Assembly: GCA_937982605.1 (NCBI GenBank)
Contig: CALJLC010000139.1
Coordinates: 1 to 6,856 of the forward strand
Direction: 5' to 3'
Length of the DNA: 6,856 nucleotides
Source of the DNA: an uncultured Gemmatimonadales bacterium
Lineage (GTDB): Bacteria; Gemmatimonadota; Gemmatimonadetes; Longimicrobiales; Gaopeijiaceae
In this document: one piece after another, positions 1-5,625 of the stretch
Numbering within the stretch: position 1 is the stretch's first letter
Layout: each line of letters begins with the position of its first letter
Notes under the pieces: generated by a model
Database searches by the model: none
Seen by the model: the letters and a program-made list of their open reading frames with translations, nothing else
What the model was told of the DNA's origin: nothing
Translations under genes and position numbers: made by a program

Positions 1-36
1 CCGGGCGAGATCCAGCGGCTGCTCGACACGCACTGA
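1..36 (+). CDS. C-terminal end of an upstream gene (partial)
   Basis: The first 36 bases read in frame 1 as PGEIQRLLDTH followed by TGA at 34-36. The next gene starts at GTG 39, only two bases after this stop. This is the spacing expected for two genes in one operon with coupled translation, and it suggests the short tail is a genuine gene end. Eleven residues are too few to name a family. It could also be an unused open frame, since stops are rare in DNA this GC-rich. Confidence 0.45.
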   Translation, partial: PGEIQRLLDTH

Positions 37-38
37 CC

Positions 39-1079
39 GTGACCTCCCGGCCTCGGACGCGGGCGGGTCTGGCCGCCGTCCTGACCGTGGCGCTGGGGAC
101 GGGAGGCTGCTCGAGCCGTGTCGGACCGGGGGTCACCGGCCTGATCGAGCGGGGTGCGGGCGACGGCCCCGTCCTCGAGGCGACATACCTCGGCACCGGG
201 GGCTGGATCTTCCGTTACGACGGGGAGACGGTGCTCACCGGGCCCCTCTTCACGAACCCGTCCTTCCTGCGCGTCGGCCTCCGCCCGATCGAATCCGACA
301 CGCTCGAGGTCGACCGCCGGATGGCCCGGTGGGACGTCTCCGATACGCGGGTGATCCTCGTGGGGCACGGCCACTACGACCACCTCATGGACGTGCCCAG
401 GGTCGCCGCGCGCCACGCGCCGCGGGCCCGCATCGTCGGCACGGAGACGGTGCGGAACCTCCTGGGCCACTGGTCCGGCCTGATGGATCGGGTCGACGTA
501 TCGGAGCCCCACGCAGCGGACGTGGAGTCGCCCGGGTCGTGGATGACGTACGGCGATCGCGTGCGCGTGCTGCCGCTTCGTTCGGACCATGCCCCGCACT
601 TCGACGGTCTCGAGCTGTACGACGGCTCGGTCGAGCGCTCGCTCACCGAGCCGCCGGCCACCGCCGGCGCCTGGCTCACCGGACGGACCTTCGCTTTCCT
701 CGTGGACTTCCTCGACCGCGAAGGCGAGGTCGCCTACCGGATCTACTACCAGGACGCGATCTCCGCGCCGCCGTTCGGCTTCGCGCCGGAGCTGGAGATC
801 GAGCGCCGCCCCGTCGACGTGGCGGTCTTCGTGCCCGCCACCTTCGACCAGGTGGAGTGGCACCCGGAGGCCTTCGTGGAGAACCTCCGACCGCACCGGA
901 TCCTGCTCGGCCACTGGGAGGACTTCTTCGCCCCGTGGGGACCGGAGAGTCGATCGGTCCTCATGACCGACATCGGCCACTTCGAGGCGCGGCTGGAGCG
1001 CGTCTTCGACGGCGAGTTCTTCCGCCCGGAGGTCGAGACGCAATTCCGGTTCGGTCCGAGGGAGCCGCCTCCCGGTTGA
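39..1079 (+). CDS. Metallo-beta-lactamase-fold hydrolase, predicted lipoprotein
   Basis: This 346-residue protein is probably a membrane-anchored metal-dependent hydrolase of unknown substrate. Residues 1-24 look like a lipoprotein signal: several arginines, the hydrophobic stretch LAAVLTVALG, then TGGC with Cys24. The -3 residue is Thr rather than the usual Leu, so the lipobox is imperfect. The metal site is clear: GHGHYDH at 109-115 gives the HxHxDH signature (His110, His112, Asp114, His115). Further candidate ligands are His184/His187 in SDHAPH, Asp239 in YYQDA and His292 in LLGHWEDF. The layout resembles UlaG/NAPE-PLD-like members of the superfamily more than true beta-lactamases, but the reaction cannot be read from sequence. 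The GTG start at 39 is chosen because it gives the signal peptide directly; no Shine-Dalgarno is obvious, and translation may be coupled to the gene ending at 36. The gene stops 63 bases before padR. Confidence 0.85.
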   Translation: MTSRPRTRAGLAAVLTVALGTGGCSSRVGPGVTGLIERGAGDGPVLEATYLGTGGWIFRYDGETVLTGPLFTNPSFLRVGLRPIESDTLEVDRRMARWDVSDTRVILVGHGHYDHLMDVPRVAARHAPRARIVGTETVRNLLGHWSGLMDRVDVSEPHAADVESPGSWMTYGDRVRVLPLRSDHAPHFDGLELYDGSVERSLTEPPATAGAWLTGRTFAFLVDFLDREGEVAYRIYYQDAISAPPFGFAPELEIERRPVDVAVFVPATFDQVEWHPEAFVENLRPHRILLGHWEDFFAPWGPESRSVLMTDIGHFEARLERVFDGEFFRPEVETQFRFGPREPPPG

Positions 1080-1104
1080 CGTTACCCCTGCAACGCAGTA
1101 GAAA
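1076..1104 (+). promoter_or_regulatory. Predicted sigma70-like promoter of the padR-permease operon
   Basis: TTGACG at 1076-1081 matches the -35 consensus in 5 of 6 bases and overlaps the stop codon of the preceding gene. After exactly 17 bases comes TAGAAA at 1099-1104, which matches the -10 consensus in 4 of 6. Transcription would start near 1111, about 32 bases before the padR start codon. The AT-rich -10 region stands out against the GC-rich surroundings. It is a prediction from consensus only. Confidence 0.55.
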
Positions 1105-1135
1105 TAGGCGAGAGGGTACTACTGCATTGCAGGGG
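1085..1135 (+). promoter_or_regulatory. Paired operator: 17-bp inverted repeat, probable PadR binding sites
   Basis: The arms at 1085-1101 and 1119-1135 are reverse complements at 16 of 17 positions and are separated by 17 bases. Each arm is itself a near-palindrome. The right arm contains the perfect 11-base dyad CTGCATTGCAG (1122-1132), and the left arm contains CTGCAACGCAG (1088-1098, four-base arms). The two dyad centres are 34 bases apart, a little over three helical turns. The left copy fills the spacer between the -35 and -10; the right copy lies just after the predicted transcription start and covers the padR ribosome binding site. PadR proteins are dimeric winged-helix repressors that commonly bind dyads in their own promoter, so autorepression is the likely role. 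The assignment of PadR to this site is inference. Confidence 0.7.
1131..1135 (+). promoter_or_regulatory. Ribosome binding site of padR
   Basis: AGGGG lies 7 bases before ATG 1143, and this decides the start codon. Another ATG at 1138 is only 2 bases from the motif and opens a frame that does not encode PadR. The site sits inside the right arm of the operator repeat, so protein binding or RNA folding there could also affect access by ribosomes. Confidence 0.6.
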
Positions 1136-1142
1136 ATATGCG

Positions 1143-1487
1143 ATGGGACGCGTGCTGGGGGAGTTCGAGCAGCTCATTCTCTTCGCCCTCCTCGAGCTCG
1201 AGGACGACGCCTACGGAGCGTCGATCGTGCGCACGATCGAGGAGCGGACCGGAAGGGACGTGTCTCCGGGCGCGGTCTACACCGCGCTCGATCGACTGGG
1301 CACCCGCGGGCTCGTCTCGTCGTCGGTGGGCGAGCCCACGCCTGAGCGGGGTGGGCGACGGCGGAAGTACTACCGCATGGAACCCGAGGGCGCGCTCGAG
1401 CTGAGCCGGTCGATCGAGGTCCTCCGGTCGATGTCGGCCGGGCTGCTCCCGAAGCTGGAGGCGATGATGGGCGGGAGTGGTCGTTGA
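1143..1487 (+). CDS. PadR-family transcriptional regulator
   Basis: This 114-residue protein is a short PadR-type winged-helix repressor, complete for the compact subfamily. Residues 6-80 form the DNA-binding domain: GEFEQLILFALL (6-17), the family-typical DDAYG (21-25), the recognition helix SPGAVYTALDRL (41-52), and the wing GEPTPERGGRRRKYYR (63-78) rich in Gly and Arg. A short C-terminal helix (about 84-105) would provide dimer contacts. Ligand specificity is not visible. The ATG at 1143 is supported by AGGGG 7 bases upstream. The last codons overlap the permease start in TTGA (1484-1487), so the two proteins are almost certainly made from one transcript and translationally coupled. Such regulators are commonly found next to ADOP-type permeases in Acidobacteriota and Gemmatimonadota. 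The paired dyad just upstream makes autorepression, and with it control of the permease, the likely role. Confidence 0.93.
   Translation: MGRVLGEFEQLILFALLELEDDAYGASIVRTIEERTGRDVSPGAVYTALDRLGTRGLVSSSVGEPTPERGGRRRKYYRMEPEGALELSRSIEVLRSMSAGLLPKLEAMMGGSGR
1473..1477 (+). promoter_or_regulatory. Ribosome binding site supporting the TTG start of the permease
   Basis: GGGAG lies inside the end of padR, 6 bases before TTG 1484. It supports this rare start codon, which is also backed by the four-base overlap with the padR stop and by the conserved prefix domain encoded directly after it. Confidence 0.5.
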
Positions 1488-4192
1488 GCGAGCCTCGGCT
1501 CCCTGCGGTCGATCGGCTGCTGATCCGGCTCCTCCTCCGCGGGGTGGGCTCGGAGTTCGTCGTCGGCGACCTGGTCGAGCGGTTCGCCGTCGACGTCCGC
1601 ACGCTCGGAGCGCGCGCGGCCCGGCGTCGCCTGAGACGGGCGGTGCTGAAGACGGCGCTCGCGTGGTGGTCCCGGCGGGCCGTGGCGGCACGCCGGTGGG
1701 AAAGGGTCGTTCGAGGGAGGGGTGGGGTGATGAGCGGATGGATCGAAGACGCGCGCAACGCCGTGCGCGGCATGGCCCGCCGGCCGGGCTTCGCCGCCGG
1801 TGTGGTGCTGACGCTCGGGCTGGGGATCGGCGCCACGACCACGATCTTCAGCGTCGTGGACGCGGTGCTCCTCGAGCGACTGCCGTACGAGGAGCCGGAC
1901 CGACTCGCCGCGCTCGGCGCGACCTTCCCGACCCGCGAGTGGGCGGACGAAGGCGCGGGCCGCCAGCACCTGGCGGGGATGTCCGTGGCCAACTTCGTCG
2001 ACTTCGCCGAGCGGAGCCGTTCCTTCGAGAGCCTCGCCGCGGTGGAGAGCTCGAGCAGCGTCCTCATCCCCGACCGGGGCGACGGTCCGGAGCTCGTGGC
2101 CGCGTCGAGCGTCTCCGAGGGCTTCTTCGAGATGCTCGGGGTCGCACCGGCCGTGGGGCGGCTCTTCCTGCCGCACGAGTACTCGGCAGGCTCCGACGCC
2201 GTCTTCCTCCTGAGCTGGGGCGCGTGGCAGAGGCGCTTCGGCGGCGACCCCGACGTGATCGGCCGGGCCTTGGAGCGCATCGGAACGAACGCCGAGATCG
2301 TCGGCGTCCTCCCTCGGGACTTCACACCCCCCGAGGCGATCGTGCCGGGCACGCCGGACTTCTGGATGCCGCTCCAGCCCGACCACGATCGCTACGCGGG
2401 GCGCGGACGACGCAGCGTCGGCGCGATCGGCCGGCTCGGCCCGGGCGTGACCGTCGAGGCCGCGCGGGAGGAGGCACGCGCGATCGCGGCGGAGCTGGCC
2501 CGCGACTTCCCGGACGGCAACGTCTACCCCGACGGCTCCCACTTCGGAATCGGCGTCAACGGCCTTCACGCCGAGACCGTCGGGGGAGTCGGCCGCACGC
2601 TCGGCCTCTTCCTCGGCGCGGCGACCCTGCTCCTCGGCCTGTCCGCCATGAACGCCGCCACGCTCCTCCTGGCCCGCGCGCTGGATCGACGGCGTGAGCT
2701 CGGGGTGCGGAGCGCACTCGGTGCCAGCCGCCTGCGCGTGACCCGACTCCTCCTGGTCGAGGCGCTCGTCCTCTCCGGGCTCGGCGGGCTCGCGGGCATC
2801 GCCGTGGCGGCCGGAGGCGTGGAGCTGTTCCTCGCGCTGGCGCCCCGGTCGATTCCCCGCATCGATGCGGTCGCGGTCGACACCCGTGTCCTCTTCGCCG
2901 CCGCCGCGGTGACGCTGGCCAGCGGGCTGGCCGCGGGGCTGCTTCCGGCGGTGAGGCTGAGCCGGGCGGGACCGTGGACCAGGCTCCACGGTGGAGGTCG
3001 CGGCAGCTCGGAACCGACGTCGCGGCTGCGCAGCGCGCTGGTCGGCGCGCAGATCGCCGTGGCCGTCCTGCTGCTCTCGGGAGCCGGGCTCCTCTTCAAC
3101 TCGTTCGTGCGCATCGTCAACACCGATCCGGGATTCGAGCCGGACGACCTCGTCTCGATGAACGTCGCGGTCAAGCGGCCGGGCGCCCCGGAGGGCGAGG
3201 AGATGTGGCAGGCGTGGGATCTGGTGCTGGCCGAGATCGCCCGGGTGCCGGGCGTGACCGCATGGGGCTGCCCGTCCAACACACCGTATCAGTCGCCGAA
3301 ACGTGCGCCTCGTATTCATCTCCCGGGGGAGCCGCCTGAGAAGGGGCGGGAGGGCGTGGCCGGATACTCCGCGACGCCGGGCTACTTCGACGTCATCGGG
3401 TCGCGTCTGCTGGCGGGGCGCGGCTTCGAGCCGGGCGATCGAGCCGACACGGAGCCGGTGGCGATCGTGAACGAGACGTTCGTGCGCACGGTGCTCGGGG
3501 GCGACGAGGCGGTCGGCGCCGTGCTTCACCACATGGAGGGTGAGATCCCGACGACGTTGCGCGTTGTCGGGGTGGTCGAGGACATGGTGCAGACCCGCGC
3601 CGAGGACGGGCCGGCCGCGGCCGTCTACCGTCCCTACACCCAGGCCGACTGGCCGTGGCTCAACGTCGTCGTCCGCTCGGCCACGCCGCCCGAGGAGCTG
3701 ATCCCGGAGCTGCGTCGCGCCGTCACGCGCTTCAGCTCCGTCGTCCCCCCGCGCCAGATCACGACGATGAGGGATCGGATGTCCGCCACGCGGATCGGTC
3801 CGCGGTTCCAGACGCTGCTGATCGGCGCCTTCGCGGCGGTCGCGCTCGCGCTGGCGGCGGCCGGTCTCTACGGCTCGCTGGCCCACGCGGTGCGGCGGCG
3901 ACGCCGCGAGATGGGAGTACGCGTGGCGCTCGGGGCGGAGCGCCGGCGCGTCGTGCTCCTCGTGCTCCGCCAGGGCCTCGGCCTCGTGCTCGCCGGCTTG
4001 ATCGCGGGCCTCGTCGGCACGCTCGCGTCGACCCGCGTTCTGGCCGGATACCTCTACGGGGTGGAGCCCAACGATCCGGCCACGATCGCCGGAGTCGGGG
4101 TCGTCCTCGTGGCCGTCGCCGTCGTGGCGTGTCTCGTTCCGGCGCGGCGCGCGACGCGGGTCGACCCGGTCGAGGTGCTGCGGACGGAGTAG
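1484..4192 (+). CDS. ADOP-family permease (prefix domain plus duplicated MacB/FtsX permease)
   Basis: This 902-residue inner-membrane protein has the layout of the acidobacterial duplicated orphan permeases. Residues about 4-65 form a cytoplasmic permease prefix domain (DRLLIRLLLRG, FVVGDLVERF, then an Arg-rich helix). Two MacB/FtsX-like permease halves follow. Probable membrane segments are near 104-125, 370-398, 420-448, 468-490, 517-540, 775-798, 825-848 and 868-887, with large extracytoplasmic domains at about 130-365 and 545-770. Each half carries the same motif between its first two C-terminal helices: RRRELGVRSALGASRLRV (402-419) and RRRREMGVRVALGAERRRV (805-823). No Walker motifs are present, so any ATPase must come from elsewhere; the substrate is unknown. 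The TTG start at 1484 is supported by GGGAG at 1473-1477, overlap with the padR stop, and coding of the prefix domain. ATG 1730 (residue 83), behind a stronger ribosome binding site, is an alternative start that would omit the prefix. Confidence 0.9.
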   Translation: MSEPRLPAVDRLLIRLLLRGVGSEFVVGDLVERFAVDVRTLGARAARRRLRRAVLKTALAWWSRRAVAARRWERVVRGRGGVMSGWIEDARNAVRGMARRPGFAAGVVLTLGLGIGATTTIFSVVDAVLLERLPYEEPDRLAALGATFPTREWADEGAGRQHLAGMSVANFVDFAERSRSFESLAAVESSSSVLIPDRGDGPELVAASSVSEGFFEMLGVAPAVGRLFLPHEYSAGSDAVFLLSWGAWQRRFGGDPDVIGRALERIGTNAEIVGVLPRDFTPPEAIVPGTPDFWMPLQPDHDRYAGRGRRSVGAIGRLGPGVTVEAAREEARAIAAELARDFPDGNVYPDGSHFGIGVNGLHAETVGGVGRTLGLFLGAATLLLGLSAMNAATLLLARALDRRRELGVRSALGASRLRVTRLLLVEALVLSGLGGLAGIAVAAGGVELFLALAPRSIPRIDAVAVDTRVLFAAAAVTLASGLAAGLLPAVRLSRAGPWTRLHGGGRGSSEPTSRLRSALVGAQIAVAVLLLSGAGLLFNSFVRIVNTDPGFEPDDLVSMNVAVKRPGAPEGEEMWQAWDLVLAEIARVPGVTAWGCPSNTPYQSPKRAPRIHLPGEPPEKGREGVAGYSATPGYFDVIGSRLLAGRGFEPGDRADTEPVAIVNETFVRTVLGGDEAVGAVLHHMEGEIPTTLRVVGVVEDMVQTRAEDGPAAAVYRPYTQADWPWLNVVVRSATPPEELIPELRRAVTRFSSVVPPRQITTMRDRMSATRIGPRFQTLLIGAFAAVALALAAAGLYGSLAHAVRRRRREMGVRVALGAERRRVVLLVLRQGLGLVLAGLIAGLVGTLASTRVLAGYLYGVEPNDPATIAGVGVVLVAVAVVACLVPARRATRVDPVEVLRTE
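1715..1732 (+). promoter_or_regulatory. Possible internal translation start in the permease gene
   Basis: GGGAGGGG at 1715-1722 stands 7 bases before ATG 1730, which is in frame with the permease and begins MSGWIEDARNAVRGMARRPGF. That is where MacB-like permeases without a prefix domain normally begin. The motif is a better match to the ribosome anti-Shine-Dalgarno than the one used for the TTG start. It could yield a short 820-residue form, or be a relic of fusion between a prefix-domain gene and a permease gene. The Gly-Arg coding here (RGRGGV) could also produce the motif by chance. Confidence 0.35.
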
Positions 4193-4207
4193 GCGGTCCG
4201 ACGAGCG

Positions 4208-4252
4208 CGGTCCGGCCGCCGACCCGCGGCCGGGCCGGTGCGCCGGCGGCGC
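4208..4252. terminator. GC hairpins between convergent genes, possible bidirectional terminator
   Basis: The 60-base gap between the permease stop and the stop of the convergent peptidase gene holds two stem-loops. The first pairs 4208-4219 with 4226-4237 (12 positions, one of them a G-T wobble, 6-base loop). The second pairs 4240-4244 with 4248-4252 around a 3-base loop. Neither is followed by a T-run on either strand, so they are not classical intrinsic terminators. Location between converging genes supports a role in ending or protecting transcripts, but random pairing is easy in DNA this GC-rich. Confidence 0.35.
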
Positions 4253-5557
4253 CTACCGGCCGTCCGGCATCCGGCCTTCGAAGAGGAACCGCACCCGGCG
4301 GCCGTCCGGGTCCTCGGCCACGACGAAGCGCGCGGGCGCGCCCGTGTTCAGCCCGCCGCCGGCGTCGAGCGCCTCGCCGGTCGGGATCAGGAAGAGCCCA
4401 CTCACGTCGAGCGTGTCCTGCGCCTCCGACTCGCCCATGTCCCCGATGTCGACGATGCGCGCGTCCTCCCGCAGGAGTGGGCGCGCGAAGTCGACGAGCA
4501 GATCGGCTTCGAGCGTCGGCACACCGGGCACCGCGATCGTGCCCCCGGCAATGAGGAGGTCCGTGACCCGGCGGCCGTTGTACTCGAGCGCCTCGTAGAC
4601 GGCCGGATCGTACTCGAGGTAGCGCCCGGTCGCGATGGCGTCGAGCGCCGTCAGGATCCCGACGAAGTTCGTCTTGCGCAGATGCTGCTTCTGCGGGTCG
4701 TTCGCCCACGCGCCCGACTCGATCAGGACGGTGCTGGCGCCCCACGCGCCCATGAGGTCCCCGAACGCGCGCGGGTTGAAGGTGTCGTCGTACTTGGCCA
4801 CGTGATCGCCGACCAGCGGATCGATGGCCTCGATGATCAGGCTCGCCACCTGCATCGCGCGGCGGCGCTTGTCGTCGACGTCACGCGCCTCGTTGAAGGC
4901 CGGAGCCAGCAGGGCGATGGCGACGCCGCGGTTCGAGTTGCCCACGCGGATGGCGGCGCCCTGGTCGTGCAGATTGAAGCCGAAGTCCGGCTCCACCTCG
5001 TCCCGCACCGCCTTGAGCAGCCTGCCCTCGGGCGTCTGCAGCCGACGGGCGTCCCGGTTCACGTCGATGCCCTGGGCGTTGCGGCGCTGGAAGCGCTCGG
5101 CCCCGTCCGGGTTGAGCATCGGGATCATGTGGACCGTCGAGCCCTCGGCGATCCGGCGCGCCAGCGGATGATCCGGCGACTCGTCGAAGAAGCGGACGAT
5201 GTCGGCGAGCGACATCGACGCCGTGCTCTCGTCGCCGTGCATCTGGGACCAGAGGAGCACGGTCGTCGGCCCGCTGCCGAAGGTGAGGTGCCGGATCTCC
5301 CGCCCCTCCCCGGACTCGCCCGCGACCCGGGCGGAGACGGAGCGGCCGAGGTACGGCTGGACCGCGCGCCAGTACGTGGCGTGGTCGAAACGGCGGTCCT
5401 CGAGGCCGACCACCCGCGCGCGGTCGTGCAGCGTCGACAGCTCCGCCGGGGAGGTGGGGGCGGGCGTCGTCGGTCCGTACGTCGGACCCGCGGCGCAGCC
5501 GAGCGCGGCGAGCGTCGCGAAGAGCGGGGCGGAGCGGGCGCGGCGGGTCGGGAGCAT
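4253..5557 (-). CDS. M14-family zinc carboxypeptidase, predicted lipoprotein
   Basis: This 434-residue protein is a predicted exported metallopeptidase that would remove C-terminal residues from peptides or peptide cross-bridges. Residues 1-21 form a lipoprotein signal (MLPTRRARSAPLFATLAALGC, Cys21 after ALG). The M14 active site is complete: HxxE at His107-Glu110 (MHGDES), Asn167-Arg168 in DVNRDARR for substrate carboxylate binding, the third zinc ligand His197 in FNLHDQ, and catalytic Glu280 in VLIESGAW. The catalytic domain spans about 55-312. Residues about 320-434 form an extra C-terminal region, predicted beta-rich, which I do not recognise. ATG 5557 is chosen because it gives the signal peptide directly; the frame stays open upstream to 5782 but would overlap namZ. 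No Shine-Dalgarno is visible before ATG. It lies 68 bases downstream of the NamZ-like gene, so shared transcription and a role in peptidoglycan turnover are plausible but unproven. Confidence 0.9.
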   Translation of the reverse strand: MLPTRRARSAPLFATLAALGCAAGPTYGPTTPAPTSPAELSTLHDRARVVGLEDRRFDHATYWRAVQPYLGRSVSARVAGESGEGREIRHLTFGSGPTTVLLWSQMHGDESTASMSLADIVRFFDESPDHPLARRIAEGSTVHMIPMLNPDGAERFQRRNAQGIDVNRDARRLQTPEGRLLKAVRDEVEPDFGFNLHDQGAAIRVGNSNRGVAIALLAPAFNEARDVDDKRRRAMQVASLIIEAIDPLVGDHVAKYDDTFNPRAFGDLMGAWGASTVLIESGAWANDPQKQHLRKTNFVGILTALDAIATGRYLEYDPAVYEALEYNGRRVTDLLIAGGTIAVPGVPTLEADLLVDFARPLLREDARIVDIGDMGESEAQDTLDVSGLFLIPTGEALDAGGGLNTGAPARFVVAEDPDGRRVRFLFEGRMPDGR

Positions 5558-5590
5558 CGGAGCGTCGTCGGTCGAGGGGAGGAGGCGCGA

Positions 5591-5619
5591 GGACCGGGCC
5601 GGGCTACCCGGGCCGTCCC
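5591..5619 (-). repeat. Imperfect stem-loop in the namZ-peptidase gap
   Basis: Arms 5591-5603 and 5607-5619 pair at 10 of 13 positions around a three-base loop (5604-5606). The structure begins 6 bases after the NamZ-like stop codon on the minus strand. It has no T-run after it, so strong termination is not expected. It could instead stabilise the upstream transcript or lower expression of the downstream peptidase. Chance pairing in GC-rich DNA is a real alternative. Confidence 0.3.
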
Positions 5620-5625
5620 GCCCGG

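Noticed and set aside
1085..1135. The inverted repeat as an intrinsic terminator for the upstream hydrolase gene
   Set aside because: The 17-base loop is long, no T-run follows, and both arms are internal dyads positioned around a promoter, which fits an operator better.
329..1345. Open frame of 338 codons on the + strand spanning the hydrolase, the intergenic gap and padR
   Set aside because: It is an alternate frame running across two real genes and the promoter region. The translation is Arg-Pro-Gly rich and has no conserved motif.
1138..1404. ATG at 1138 as an alternative start before padR
   Set aside because: It is out of frame with PadR, only 2 bases from the ribosome motif, and its product is Ser-Arg rich without any family match.
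1370..3886. Long open frame of 838 codons on the minus strand opposite the permease
   Set aside because: It lies antisense to a clearly conserved permease, its translation is rich in Arg, Pro, Gly and His with no recognisable domain, and such shadows are expected where third codon positions are nearly all G or C.
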